Positions 22,101-30,980 are shown, counted from the stretch's first letter. The stretch is DNA of 64,000 bases from Prolixibacteraceae bacterium (GCA_028683385.1 JAQUIJ010000004.1:27416-91415); one strand, 5' to 3'. The notes: generated by a model not told the origin, from the sequence alone. Translations and numbers: made by a program.

Positions 22101-23617
22101 TTTCGGCTGCCTTCCAGTCAAACGCTGCAATAATGGTCATTACCGGACTTAAAGACGATAAGATCTTAAATATAAATGATGCATTTTCGAGCCAACTCGG
22201 GTTTGAGCGGGACGAAGTGATCGGGAAATCAATTGAGGATATTGGTTTATTCGAAAATAGCGATACCCATTCGAAGATTATTGCGCAAATAAATCAACAG
22301 AGCGAGTTGCACGACCTGGAGTTTCTACTGAAGACAAAAGACCAGAAAATTCGCACCGTGCTTCTGTCAGCAACCCCTCTTTTTGTTGGCGACCAACATT
22401 GTATCCTGAAAGTTATGGTAGATATTACCGAACGTAAAATGGCCGAAGACGAATTACAGAAAGCCCGAATCGAAGCCGAAAAAGCCAACAAAGCTAAAAG
22501 TGAATTCTTATCAAGAATGAGCCACGAACTCCGGACCCCGATGAATTCGATTCTGGGATTTGCCCAACTACTCGAAATGGGAGAACTCAACCAGGGACAA
22601 AAGAGGGGGGTTTCACACATTCTGAAAAGTGGGCACCATTTGCTCGATCTGATTAACGAAGTGCTCGATATCGCCAGGATCGAAGCCGGGCGAATTTCGC
22701 TGTCGTTAGAGCCAATCGGGTTGGAATCCATTATTCACGAAACAGTTGATGTTGTCAGGGCACAGGCCAATAGCCGCCAGATACAGATTGAACCGATTGA
22801 TTTTGCCGCTTCCCGGATGTTTGTAATGTCAGACCGGCAACGGTTAAAACAAATTTTGATCAACCTGCTGAATAATGCCATCAAATACAACAAAGACGGA
22901 GGTTTGGTCAAAATTCAATGTTCGCTTGGCTCACCCGATTTAGCTGGGAAACCGCAAATTCGCATAGCAATTTCGGATACAGGGCATGGAATCTCCGAGA
23001 GTGATATTCCGAAATTGTTTGTGCCTTTTGAGCGTATCGGGGCTGAAAAGACCACAACTGAAGGGACTGGACTAGGCTTATCAGTGGTGAAAAAACTCAT
23101 CGAAATACAGAATGGAAATGTAGGTGTTGAAAGTGTTCTCAATATAGGAAGTACCTTCTGGATTGAACTGCCGGAAACCGAAAACCAGATTCAAAATGCT
23201 ATCAAAACAGGCGCACTGGAGTTACATCAGAGTGGATTGATTGAGAAAGCTGGAATGATATTATATGTGGAGGATAATGTCTCAAACATTGAATTGGTTG
23301 AACAAATCCTGTTGGCCCAACGGGCAAACATTAGGTTGGTGACTACCATGCTTGGCTCGCAAACCATGAATTTAGCAGTCGAAAATAAGCCCGACCTGAT
23401 TTTGTTAGATTTAAACCTACCTGATATACACGGCAGTAAAGTTCTCGAACATTTACTGGCAAACGAAAAAACAAGCAACATTCCGGTGGTTGTTATCAGC
23501 GCCGATGCCATGCCACAGCAGTTGCAGCGGATGACTCAGGCTGGAGCCAAAGATTATTTGACCAAACCGTTAAATGTGGAAGAATTTATAAAGGTGATCG
23601 ACAAATATTTGCCCTAG
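16130..23617 (+). CDS. Giant cytoplasmic multi-PAS hybrid histidine kinase (2495 residues)
   Basis: By reading boundaries (repeated DIT-x-x-K/R ends and E-x-x-Y/F-R starts), about 14 PAS/PAC units are visible. PAS 1 is at about 42-165. A sensor-like region lies at 165-295. PAS 2-12 run in series to about 1695, with a coiled coil near 1535-1575. A GAF domain lies at about 1710-1860. PAS 13-14 follow to about 2110. Then come HisKA with His2132 ([10 protein letters not shown]), HATPase (NLLNNAIKYN, DTGHGIS, GTGLGLSV) and a receiver with Asp2427 (ILLDLNLPD). There is no signal peptide or TM segment, so the protein is soluble. It is far larger than typical hybrid kinases. No output domain is present. 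Ligands cannot be read, since no unambiguous heme or flavin motif is visible. Start ATG 16130 is followed directly by a coiled-coil-like segment. Confidence 0.93.
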   Translation: MEYSNKSKEELISELVEIKLKYESLLSIDKNDRREDKSSERERWMHAVENTTDGLWDWNLVTNKVFFSKQWKAILGFEDDEIGDSLEEWSKRVLPEDLKKTIEQVEKHIKGETDFYESEHRLICKNGEVKWILDRGKIIDWDNGAPIRMIGTHTDINQHKRKELDLIERQKELNCHNQITVLMGDPHVSVDEVCLKIVQIIPPAWQFPSFTCTSLKIYDQSYYSPKFEETEHFIDQEIVVNQKVVGCICVYCRIVGLPYHEHIFLQEEKILLISIAERIGNFLEKKQKEKDLRESESKYKDLIEQISDVIYNIDEIGIIRYISPSVEKIMGYSPQEIIGKNFLTFVGGNAKFLSDRMAELSKGNEISNEYKLLTKSGGECWIRLATKPILSHGKFTGGIGTLIDITTIKQAQLSLQKSEETYRRLTETINDVIYEISLDGIIKYISPSFEKITGLTPQEVVGANVFQLIHPDDKTALKQRLSLNAIPDPPFFDLRFIAKDGSTRWTRSLPSIAYENGVIVGRTGILTDITTQKKIETELKESEELYRTIIHASPDAITITDLNGFILFTSPKSHQIFGLNSSQDYLSHFVTEFISPVDRERAIKNFGRIITEKVEAIEYQALKKDGSEFYIEVNPELISDAEGNPSKILLITRDITEKKLAEEKVRQSEVKFRNLIETISDVIYEVDLSGNLLYVSPSSERVLGYKVEEVLGTNIFNYIYPEDHAFVKNSLASLESRKERYIEYRYVTKDGQVRWVRSATSPKYTDGVWVGGIGSLTDITDKKKSELELLKLSRAVEQSPVSIVITNLEGNIEYANPKACETTGYDLSELVGKNPRVLKSGETPPQEYEYLWDSISHGNVWRGIFHNKRKNGDFYWESSQITPIINAEKQITHYLAIKEDITERRIVQEALTKSEIRFSRIAELNQTVIWETNSEGVYTYLSPAAKTVWGYEPDDLIGQKHFWDIHPEEGKKDFMDACFQDIKRLQPFKNMESPIARKDGKIGIMLTNGVPVLDQEGNLLGYCGSSNDITEQKAMTLALLDSEQRYRSIFQDSKSVMLLLDPETGFIVDANLSACSFYGWSNKELCSKKINEINTLPPAEIKIAMKRTIRQEQQHHFFKHRLSNGQIRDVEVFSGPTKFGSKTYLFSIIHDITERRLAEEALKQRENDLVEAQEIAKMGNWSFDLVTNKLSWSDNLYRLFDVDATQIKITQAFYFDLIAPEYRYLIDEAMEEMLVTKKQVSIEVLMNLKSGRSIWVKNTIVPYFEGENLILLKGTGVDITDKKATENQIRYQNERLNAIIEAIPDLIFVIDKFGTYLEVFSNEQEKLLIKPELIIGSTLDQAFDHEKTNLFLSKINEAIDKNTTITIDYQISLPESPSTDFEARIGPIDDEKVLIFSRDVTEKVLREKELNQLSMAVRQSPVITVVTDLNANVEYVNPAFEQITGYKLQEVVGKNVRILQSGKTDRKIYKNLWETILAGKTWHGEWMNRKKSGELYWEDVLISPITNEAGKTTNYLAVKMDVTQRKHAELEILDLNTNLELKIKERTKELASANQSLLNEMEIRNLAEKALLDSEERYRSVVENIKEVIFITDNDGLWIFLNKAWEEITGFSVNESIGKVFVEYVHPDDRARNWELFEPLIQRKKEYCRHEIRYLTKDGGFRWIEVFARLGINEQGETIGTYGTLRDITEWKQLSEFENELLQLSPKLTGITLSEIESSINLALTRIGNVLNADRSYVFEFSSGTKFMNNTYEWSNNEIEPQIKDLQNVPVEMFPEWMKKIQRGENIVIESVQELPANWNAEREILEPQGIQSILVIPLQTESVIIGFVGLDSVKSKRTYSTTEINILKVWSNMLSSLISNRRNSELIEQTRQNYQTFFNTIDDFLFILDFTGKIIHFNQTVYQRLGYSPEELLDMQILRLRPAERRPEAVKTFKKMINGETDFCAIPILTKSGIQIPIETHVKRGQWNGEERLFMVSKDISQIKLSEEKFSAAFQSNAAIMVITGLKDDKILNINDAFSSQLGFERDEVIGKSIEDIGLFENSDTHSKIIAQINQQSELHDLEFLLKTKDQKIRTVLLSATPLFVGDQHCILKVMVDITERKMAEDELQKARIEAEKANKAKSEFLSRMSHELRTPMNSILGFAQLLEMGELNQGQKRGVSHILKSGHHLLDLINEVLDIARIEAGRISLSLEPIGLESIIHETVDVVRAQANSRQIQIEPIDFAASRMFVMSDRQRLKQILINLLNNAIKYNKDGGLVKIQCSLGSPDLAGKPQIRIAISDTGHGISESDIPKLFVPFERIGAEKTTTEGTGLGLSVVKKLIEIQNGNVGVESVLNIGSTFWIELPETENQIQNAIKTGALELHQSGLIEKAGMILYVEDNVSNIELVEQILLAQRANIRLVTTMLGSQTMNLAVENKPDLILLDLNLPDIHGSKVLEHLLANEKTSNIPVVVISADAMPQQLQRMTQAGAKDYLTKPLNVEEFIKVIDKYLP

Positions 23618-23805
23618 TCAGGTTTGTTGAATGGCCTTTTGCTCGACTGGCTTGTCTACGAAATGTCAACAATAAAAGAAAGTTAAGTTAGTTAATAACG
23701 TCTAACTTTAATATGAAATAGATCCGATACGCGATTAGGTGTAACGATTCGGGCCTGATGGAATGTAGGATATGATGGGATTTTCCCGAAAATTTGAAAG
23801 ATAGA

Positions 23806-23819
23806 TTGACGTTAGTCAA
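23806..23819. promoter_or_regulatory. Inverted repeat TTGAC-N4-GTCAA upstream of a kinase gene
   Basis: A perfect 5-bp inverted repeat with a 4-bp spacer lies 68 bp before the ATG at 23888. It is a possible operator. The regulator is unknown. Confidence 0.3.
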
Positions 23820-23887
23820 AAGAAAAAAACATAATTATAATTTGTGAATACAAATATTGCAGGATCTATAACTTAATCGAACAGAGG

Positions 23888-25237
23888 ATGGAAGAAGGGT
23901 TTCTAAAACGGATAATCATTAGTTTTCTTACAAATCAAAACAGAATTCAACGTAATAATCCTGATTTTTGGAAGGCATTACTAATCAACTTGATGTTGTC
24001 GGCAATGGTATGCGTATTTCTTTTATTTGCTATTGTCGACATCACTTTGTTTGATATGAAAGTTGAATCTTTGATTAACTCATTTGCCTTTATAATTACT
24101 TTATCAGTTCTTTATTTCTTTCATAGAACCGATAATATACGGATTTCGGCTTTGACTGTTGTTGGCGTATTGTCTATTGTAATCCTCCTGATTGTTTTTC
24201 GACTCTCACCAAATTATCAAATATTTATCTGGACAGGAATATTACCACCATTCGCTTTCTTTTTATTAGGAAAAAGGGGTGGCTATATCATTTCATTCCT
24301 TTTTGGAGCGGCATTAGCAGCCTATTATGTTACTGTATATAATGATTGGGAACATCAATTATTCGGGTTGGAAGGTGTTTTTAATGTCAGCTTGGCTTAT
24401 ATGGCATTGGTTATCGCTATCGGTTTTTATGAAGCTAGTCGAAAAGAGGCATTCGATTACATGCTGGAGGACATTGAAAAAAGGAAAAAGGCCGAACTGC
24501 TATTAAAATCGAACGAAGCCCATTTGTACGAAATAAACGCAACAAAGGATAAATTCATGTCGATTATCGCTCATGATCTGAGAAGTCCGTTTAGTACCAT
24601 CTTGGGGTTTAGTTCAATTATTCAGGAACAAATGCAGGAGCAGAAACATGAAAATATACACGAATTTGCCTCACTGATACACACCACATCCGAACAGGTT
24701 ATGGACTTGCTCTCCAATTTGCAGGAGTGGACGAAAATTCAAACGGGGCGAATTCAGGCAAATCCAACTCAATTCGACCTGTCGGGTTCGGTAAGAAATG
24801 TAATTGCTTTATTCAGTTTAACATTGACACAAAAAGAAATCAGCATACATACCAACTGCCCGGGCGAAACAATCGTTGTTGCCGATAAAAATATGATTCA
24901 CACCGTGTTAAGAAACCTGATTTCGAATGCCATCAAATTCACCAATCCGGGAGGCAACATTTTTATTTCCGTAGTTGTCAATCCGGATGAGTTGTTTATT
25001 TCGGTAAAAGACGATGGTATAGGCATCAAAAGTGAGACGTTGGAGCGTTTATTTCATCAGGAAGTTATTCATTCCACCCCGGGGACTCAAAACGAAACGG
25101 GCTCCGGATTTGGTTTGTTGCTGTGCCAAGAATTTATTGAAATACAGGGTGGTCGCATTTGGGCTGAAAGTGAAGCAGGTATGGGCAGCGCTTTTTATTT
25201 TACGATTCCGCTACTGCATACACTTTATCCTATTTAG
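23888..25237 (+). CDS. Membrane sensor histidine kinase with six-TM N-terminus
   Basis: 449 residues. About six hydrophobic helices fill residues 28-185, with no extracytoplasmic domain, like MASE/7TM-type sensor modules. A short coiled coil (190-215) follows. HisKA has His229 (IIAHDLRSPFSTILGF), and HATPase has N box NLISNAIKFTN, G1 DDGIGI and G2 GSGFGLLL. There is no receiver and no PAS domain. The HDLRSPF form of the H box is a different subfamily from the neighbouring SHELRTP kinases. The start at 23888 follows a purine-rich AGAGG-like stretch. The stop is 90 bp before the porin gene, so it may lead the downstream cluster. The stimulus may act at the membrane, but this is not known. Confidence 0.9.
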   Translation: MEEGFLKRIIISFLTNQNRIQRNNPDFWKALLINLMLSAMVCVFLLFAIVDITLFDMKVESLINSFAFIITLSVLYFFHRTDNIRISALTVVGVLSIVILLIVFRLSPNYQIFIWTGILPPFAFFLLGKRGGYIISFLFGAALAAYYVTVYNDWEHQLFGLEGVFNVSLAYMALVIAIGFYEASRKEAFDYMLEDIEKRKKAELLLKSNEAHLYEINATKDKFMSIIAHDLRSPFSTILGFSSIIQEQMQEQKHENIHEFASLIHTTSEQVMDLLSNLQEWTKIQTGRIQANPTQFDLSGSVRNVIALFSLTLTQKEISIHTNCPGETIVVADKNMIHTVLRNLISNAIKFTNPGGNIFISVVVNPDELFISVKDDGIGIKSETLERLFHQEVIHSTPGTQNETGSGFGLLLCQEFIEIQGGRIWAESEAGMGSAFYFTIPLLHTLYPI

Positions 25238-25327
25238 AATTAAAAACTAAAATTTAATGAGATTCTATTTTTAAACTTATAAGAAAACAAACAATCAGGT
25301 AATAAAAAAACTAATTAATCTGCCCTT

Positions 25328-26059
25328 ATGAAAAAACTGACTTTAATTTTACCTTTTCTCTTTATTTTAATCGCTCAAATTGTTTTTGGGCAGGACAAAA
25401 AAACGGAAAAGCTCAAGCTGGAAGCTGGTTTCGATTTGGCAACCACTTATCTGTGGCGCGGTTTCGAGTTTGGCAATGGCCCTGTTGTTCAGCCATGGGC
25501 TAAGCTCGGTTACAAAGGTTTTGCTGCGGGAGTATGGGGTACCACTAATTTCACGGGCGATTCAAAAGAAGTTGACCTGTACCTGAATTACAGTTTTGGC
25601 AATTTCACGCTCTCGTTTATTGACCTTTTCTCGATGGGAATAGAAGGCCTTGACCAGAATTTCTTTAATTTCAGCAGCGATATTTCAAGTCATGTTGCCG
25701 AACTTGGCTTAAGTTACGGAGGTTCCGAAAAATTTCCGCTAACCGTTTCAGGCGGAGTTCTTTTGTACGGGCAATCGCTCGACCCCAAAGTTAGCGACCC
25801 AGCGAAATTGAATCATTCGACATATTTCGAGGTCGGTTATCCCGGGACCATTGAAGACTATACCTACTCTGTTTTTGCCGGGTTTGTACCCACCGAAAGC
25901 TCTTTTTATCAAACCGATGGATTTTCATTCATCAACGTTGGTTTTAAAGTAGGAAAATCGATCGCGATTAACGACCATTTTTCTATTCCAACCAACTTTA
26001 CTTTGGCAACAAGCCCCGAGCGCAAAACCGTATGCTTGGCGGTTATGTGTTCATTCTGA
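25328..26059 (+). CDS. TorF-like putative outer-membrane porin
   Basis: 243 residues with a signal peptide (MKKLTLILPFLFILIAQIVFGQ) and alternating amphipathic strands. The start of the mature chain, GFDLATTYLWRGFEFGNGPVVQPWAKLGYKG split across two strands, matches the TorF-type putative porin pattern. It should form a small outer-membrane barrel. It lies 40 bp before a Cache lipoprotein and two kinase genes, suggesting that it supplies or gates the ligand sensed by them. That role is inference; no transport substrate can be read. Confidence 0.7.
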   Translation: MKKLTLILPFLFILIAQIVFGQDKKTEKLKLEAGFDLATTYLWRGFEFGNGPVVQPWAKLGYKGFAAGVWGTTNFTGDSKEVDLYLNYSFGNFTLSFIDLFSMGIEGLDQNFFNFSSDISSHVAELGLSYGGSEKFPLTVSGGVLLYGQSLDPKVSDPAKLNHSTYFEVGYPGTIEDYTYSVFAGFVPTESSFYQTDGFSFINVGFKVGKSIAINDHFSIPTNFTLATSPERKTVCLAVMCSF

Positions 26060-26099
26060 AATAGTTTATATGTCTGATTAGCGATTAAAAAATAACGTA

Positions 26100-27101
26100 A
26101 TGATGAAAAATTTCCTTGTGTACTTTACACTGGCGCTGGTTATTTCAGCTTGCAGCAATAGCTCGAAACTGAATGTTGAGAAACGAAAAATAGCGTTGGA
26201 AGAAAAAGCAAAGAGCATCAACGATGATTTTTATAAAATCAGGAATGAAGTCAATTGGCTGGCTGGCCAAATTTCAAAATTGTACCAAAAACAAGATTCC
26301 ATTCTTCCTCATATCGATAAAAGTAAATACCAACTGGCGGCAAATGGAGTCTTTACCAAACCAGTTGACGACGGCGGTTCAGCAATCTTTGTATCGGGCT
26401 ATTACCCTGTGAACGAGGAGATAAAGAAAATCGTTTATTTCACCGAGCCCATCGACCCCGTATTAAAATCGATCGTGACGAAATTTCCGGAGGTGGTTCA
26501 GGCTTATTATAATGATAAATCCGCTATAAACCGCATCTATCCGTACTTTGATGTTTTGTCGCAATATGAGGCAAAGATGAATATTCCGGAGTTTAATTTC
26601 TATTACCTTGCCGACGCTGCTCATAACCCCAAACGAGAACCGGTTTGGGTGAATGAGCCATATATCGATCCGGCAGGTCGGGGTTGGATGATTTCGGCAA
26701 TTGCACCGGTCTATTTTAATAATTTGCTGGTTGGGGTTCCGGGTATCGACATAACGGTTAACACTGTAACTGAGCGATACATTCAGGATAATCCGCAAAA
26801 TATGACGATGATAATTGACAACACCGGAACAATCGTTTCGGCGCAGGAGGCTGCCATAAATATATTGTCGTTTCCGCCACTGGCCGATCACAAATACATC
26901 GAAACCATTAAGCAGGATACCTACCGGAAGGAAAGTTTTAACCTCAAGCTGAGTAAGGAAGAAAACGTTCGGGAAATCGCGACTGAGGTTCTTGACAAGA
27001 AAAATAATATTTTTGAAACTGAAATAAACCGGAACAGGCTGATTTTAATTTCGGCCCACATCAAAGAAATGGACTGGTACCTGCTTGAAATATTAAATTA
27101 A
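26100..27101 (+). CDS. Cache-domain lipoprotein, probable periplasmic sensor subunit
   Basis: 333 residues with a lipoprotein signal ending VISAC (Cys18). A second ATG is at 26103. The body is a coiled-coil-prone helix (about 22-60) followed by a double-Cache-like fold (about 65-320). Recognisable features are the PVWVNEPYIDPAGRGWMIS and GVPGIDITVNTVTERY segments and the terminal ISAHIKEMDWYLLEIL, as in Cache sensor kinases. Unlike ordinary Cache sensors, it has no TM or signalling domain. It lies 40 bp after the porin and 13 bp before a kinase with its own periplasmic domain, so it may present ligand to that kinase. dCache domains bind amino acids, carboxylates and other small molecules (family knowledge). 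The ligand here is unknown. Confidence 0.78.
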   Translation: MMKNFLVYFTLALVISACSNSSKLNVEKRKIALEEKAKSINDDFYKIRNEVNWLAGQISKLYQKQDSILPHIDKSKYQLAANGVFTKPVDDGGSAIFVSGYYPVNEEIKKIVYFTEPIDPVLKSIVTKFPEVVQAYYNDKSAINRIYPYFDVLSQYEAKMNIPEFNFYYLADAAHNPKREPVWVNEPYIDPAGRGWMISAIAPVYFNNLLVGVPGIDITVNTVTERYIQDNPQNMTMIIDNTGTIVSAQEAAINILSFPPLADHKYIETIKQDTYRKESFNLKLSKEENVREIATEVLDKKNNIFETEINRNRLILISAHIKEMDWYLLEILN

Positions 27102-27114
27102 ACGGTGAATCTGA

Positions 27115-29772
27115 ATGAAGACCAGATATTTTATATTAACATTTCTGTTACTTGTTTTCGTTGTTCTTTCTGCGAGGCAGTATCGTTTGTTGCAGGTACA
27201 GCAAAAAAGCGAAACCGCTGATTTTATAAAAAAAGAGATCATTCTTTGTGGAAAAGACATTGAAAGCAGCAGTATTGATTTTGTAGAAGCCATTAAATTT
27301 GAATTTGCCAACCGCGAACTTGCCTATTTTTTCGATCCCAATCTTCAAAATCTTAATCTGGATGTTTATAACAGGTATATCATCGGTGATATAAAAAAAA
27401 TAAGACAGTTCTACTCCCGCAATCAGATCTTGATTTCTGATATTACTATATACAACAGTACCGTATTCCGGACATTCGAACGGAATAATAATAATTACTT
27501 CAAGGTCACACTTCCCCAAAAGTTCGCCCATGAGGTTAAACTTGAGAGACGTCCGTTATTTACAGAAACAAACAACGAGTATTATTACATTCAACCTATC
27601 ACAAATGCCAAAGGAGAATTAATTGCAAATGCGCGTTTTACTTTAAATATTGAGGAATATTTATCGTCGCAATTTGATCGATTCTACATTGGAAAGAATT
27701 CGTGGTCGTGGGCAATACACAACGGTCAGGTGTTACTTCATAAATACAGTGAGCCGGAAAAGAAGAAAGACTTTGAAACAGACGCATTGCAAATTTTTAA
27801 TCAAAAACTTGAAGAGAATCTTTCGGCTTCATTTCAACATTCAATTAGGAACAGTTCCAATATCAATGTCTATTCAGTATTTTATCCGGTAACTATTCTG
27901 GGCGAGAAATTCGGAATCGTTTTTTCGGTTAACACCGATACCCTCTATCAGCAACAAAACGATGCCAATGTGAATTTTTTCATTTACATTTTGGTCGTCA
28001 TCATCAGCATCATTTTCCTTTTCACGACCATCATTAGCCAAATGCGTTTTGCCCAAAATCGGCTTCAAACCACCGATGTCATTTTGCGAAAGGCCAATAA
28101 AGCCTCCGAGGTTTTGCTTACCGATCCCGATTTCGACCATGCGATGAAAGTTTTTTTGGAAATCACTGGAAAAGTGCTGGGCTATCATCGGGCCTTTATC
28201 CTGAAATTTGATAAAATTGAGAAATCGACATTTTTCAGGATTTCGCATGGTTGGAATGATTCTACCATTGTGAAACCCGCAATAGAACTTATGCCCAGTT
28301 TAGCCGATGGGTTAAATGCCGATCCCCTAATGGATTTGGTAAAGGAACTTTCGCGAAACAATATTCTGAAATTCAATTGCGAAGAGGCTGTTGCCCCATT
28401 GAAGCCAGTGATCCAGGCTTTGAATGGGAAAGCATTTGTTGGCATACCCATATTTATCGAAGAAAAAATGTATGGGATTGTTGGTTTTATGGACTGTGTT
28501 TCAACCCGGGAATGGCGCACCTTCGAAGATGTTCTTTTTGCAAATCTGGCCAACGCAGTTGGCGGCGCGGTATCACGCCAAAACAAAAATATTGAACTCA
28601 TACAAGCCAAAGAAGAAGCGGAAAAAGCGAATAATTCGAAAAGTGAATTCCTTTCGAGGATGAGCCACGAATTGAGAACTCCGATGAACTCAATATTGGG
28701 ATTCTCACAACTTCTGGAAATGGGTGAACTAACTCAAAGTCAACGCAAAGGTGTGAACCACATCCTGAAAAGCGGTAATCATTTGTTAGGCCTGATCAAC
28801 GAGATTCTGGATATCTCAAGGATCGAATCGGGCCGCATTTCTCTTTCGCTGGAAGCGATACAGGTGAATAACTTAATAGCAGAAGTTGTCGATATTGTAA
28901 AGCCTATAGCTGCTGATTATCAGGTGAACGTTGAATTTATTCAGAAAGACAGTTTACTGGTAAATGCCGATATGCAGCGTTTAAAACAAATATTGATCAA
29001 TCTGGTAAACAATTCAATTAAATACAACGTACCCGATGGAAAAGTCATTCTCGACGTAAGGCTTATCGGTAGTGATGAAGACAGTAAACCGATGGTTGAA
29101 ATATCGGTAACAGATACAGGTATTGGAATTAAGCAGGAGGATATTGCAAAACTTTTTTCGCCTTTTGAACGGATTGGAGCTGAAAGATTGGCTGTTGAAG
29201 GAACCGGCCTGGGATTAACTGTGGTAAAAAAACTGATAGAGGTAATGAATGGAAAGGTTGGCGTTGAAAGTACTTTCGGAAAAGGAAGCAGGTTTTGGAT
29301 TAAACTTCCGGCATACATGGCTCCGCTAAATGTATCCGGGCAAAAAGATTCAGCTAAAAATGATACTGAAGATACAGATTTACAAGGTACAATATTGTAT
29401 ATCGAAGATAACTCGTCGAATATAACCCTGATCGAGCAAATACTTTCTGCTCACAGACCAAACGTGAGATTAGTTACCAACATTTACGGATCTCAGGCCG
29501 TAAATATGGCGAAAGAAAACAATCCGAATTTAATCCTTTTGGATTTGAACCTCCCCGATATGTACGGAGAACAGGTATTGACCGGTTTAAAATCAGATGA
29601 GAATACGAAGAGTATTCCGGTCGTAATTATTAGCGCTGACGCTGTGCCTCAGCAATTTCATAAAATGATAAAAGCAGGTGCACTAAACTACCTGACCAAG
29701 CCGCTCGATGTTCCAAAATTTCTGGAGGCAATTGATCATTTCTTACCAGCCATGCAAAATCTAATAATTTAG
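27115..29772 (+). CDS. Hybrid sensor histidine kinase: periplasmic Cache-like domain, GAF, HisKA, HATPase, receiver
   Basis: 885 residues. TM1 is at 5-21, a periplasmic Cache-like domain at about 22-285 ([28 protein letters not shown]) and TM2 at about 287-310. A GAF domain (about 325-495) precedes HisKA with His518 ([10 protein letters not shown]). HATPase has [17 protein letters not shown] and GTGLGLTV, and the receiver has Asp810 (ILLDLNLPD) with a conserved LTKP lysine. It is 13 bp after the Cache lipoprotein and 14 bp before the receiver-kinase gene, so the three are almost surely one operon. The HisKA-to-receiver part is closely similar to those of the kinases at 12418 and 16130, which suggests recent duplication and possible cross-phosphorylation. 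There is no output domain. Confidence 0.93.
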   Translation: MKTRYFILTFLLLVFVVLSARQYRLLQVQQKSETADFIKKEIILCGKDIESSSIDFVEAIKFEFANRELAYFFDPNLQNLNLDVYNRYIIGDIKKIRQFYSRNQILISDITIYNSTVFRTFERNNNNYFKVTLPQKFAHEVKLERRPLFTETNNEYYYIQPITNAKGELIANARFTLNIEEYLSSQFDRFYIGKNSWSWAIHNGQVLLHKYSEPEKKKDFETDALQIFNQKLEENLSASFQHSIRNSSNINVYSVFYPVTILGEKFGIVFSVNTDTLYQQQNDANVNFFIYILVVIISIIFLFTTIISQMRFAQNRLQTTDVILRKANKASEVLLTDPDFDHAMKVFLEITGKVLGYHRAFILKFDKIEKSTFFRISHGWNDSTIVKPAIELMPSLADGLNADPLMDLVKELSRNNILKFNCEEAVAPLKPVIQALNGKAFVGIPIFIEEKMYGIVGFMDCVSTREWRTFEDVLFANLANAVGGAVSRQNKNIELIQAKEEAEKANNSKSEFLSRMSHELRTPMNSILGFSQLLEMGELTQSQRKGVNHILKSGNHLLGLINEILDISRIESGRISLSLEAIQVNNLIAEVVDIVKPIAADYQVNVEFIQKDSLLVNADMQRLKQILINLVNNSIKYNVPDGKVILDVRLIGSDEDSKPMVEISVTDTGIGIKQEDIAKLFSPFERIGAERLAVEGTGLGLTVVKKLIEVMNGKVGVESTFGKGSRFWIKLPAYMAPLNVSGQKDSAKNDTEDTDLQGTILYIEDNSSNITLIEQILSAHRPNVRLVTNIYGSQAVNMAKENNPNLILLDLNLPDMYGEQVLTGLKSDENTKSIPVVIISADAVPQQFHKMIKAGALNYLTKPLDVPKFLEAIDHFLPAMQNLII

Positions 29773-29786
29773 CTAAGTCAAGCCTT

Positions 29787-30980
29787 ATGATAGACTCTAC
29801 TTTAAAAAAAGCAAATATCCTAATTGTCGATGACCAGGAGGCAAACATTGATGTTCTGGAGAGTTTCCTTGAAATGCAAGGGTATTTTAATATTAAAAGT
29901 ACAACCGATCCGAGAAATGTGATTTCGATGGTATCAAGTTTTAATCCCGATCTTTTACTTCTGGACTTATCAATGCCTTACCTATCGGGATTCGAAATAT
30001 TAGAACAGATAAAAAATGAACTTCCGGCAGATATATTTTTACCGATAATTGTACTAACTGCTGACATAACTAAAGAATCGAAGCAACGTTCGCTTGCCAA
30101 TGGGGCCAGCGATTTTCTGACAAAACCATTTGATTTAATAGAAGTTGGCCTTCGGATTCGAAATTTGCTTTATACCTGTTATCTCCATCAACAACTGCAA
30201 AATCAGAATCAAACACTGGAAGAAAAGGTAAAGGAACGGACTTATGCATTTGAGAAACAAAATATTGAATTGATTCTTGCAAAGGAAAAAGCAGAAGAAA
30301 GCGACAGATTAAAATCCTCTTTTCTCGCGAATATGAGCCATGAAATCAGAACGCCGCTAAACAGTATCATTGGATTCTCTGATTTGCTTTTCGATCCGTA
30401 CTTCGATTCAGATCAACAAGCAGAGTTTGTTAATGCAATTAAGCAAAATGGAAACAATCTGCTCACTATCATTACCGATATTATGGATATTTCACAAATT
30501 GAAGCTGGGCAAATTACGATCCGTAGGTCTGATTTTTCAATTGAAATACTTCTTTCAGAGATGTATAATGAATTTGACAATAGCTGCAAAATGAAAGGCC
30601 TCGAATTTAGGTATTCGAAACCCCATGTTGATAGTAAGATAGTAGGTGATAAAGATAAAATCAAGCGAATAATTTCCAATTTAGTTAGTAATGCTATTAA
30701 ATTTACTGAACGAGGTTATATCGAAGTAAGTTGTAATATTGGAGCAGATTCAGTTCAGTTCTATGTAAAAGATACAGGAATTGGAATTTCAAAGGAAAAT
30801 CATGATATCATATTCGAACGTTTCAGGCAAGTTGAAGCGGCTAACACCAGAACGTACGGAGGCAATGGTCTTGGACTGGCTATAGCAAAACAACTTGCTG
30901 AACGAATGGGGGGAAGAATCACATTAGAATCAGAGATCGGTAAGGGTACTACGTTTTATTTTTCAGTCCCCAGGTCTTAA
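29787..30980 (+). CDS. Receiver-histidine kinase (REC-HisKA-HATPase)
   Basis: 397 residues, soluble. The N-terminal receiver (about 8-125) has phosphoacceptor Asp60 (LLLLDLSMPY) and LTKPF. A coiled coil (about 133-175) leads to HisKA with His185 (MSHEIRTPLNSIIGF) and HATPase (NLVSNAIKFTE, DTGIGIS, GNGLGLAIAK). This order, with the receiver first, means it can accept phosphate or be allosterically controlled by an upstream kinase, presumably the one 14 bp before it, and then signal through its own kinase domain. It ends the cluster; no partner regulator follows. Confidence 0.93.
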   Translation: MIDSTLKKANILIVDDQEANIDVLESFLEMQGYFNIKSTTDPRNVISMVSSFNPDLLLLDLSMPYLSGFEILEQIKNELPADIFLPIIVLTADITKESKQRSLANGASDFLTKPFDLIEVGLRIRNLLYTCYLHQQLQNQNQTLEEKVKERTYAFEKQNIELILAKEKAEESDRLKSSFLANMSHEIRTPLNSIIGFSDLLFDPYFDSDQQAEFVNAIKQNGNNLLTIITDIMDISQIEAGQITIRRSDFSIEILLSEMYNEFDNSCKMKGLEFRYSKPHVDSKIVGDKDKIKRIISNLVSNAIKFTERGYIEVSCNIGADSVQFYVKDTGIGISKENHDIIFERFRQVEAANTRTYGGNGLGLAIAKQLAERMGGRITLESEIGKGTTFYFSVPRS

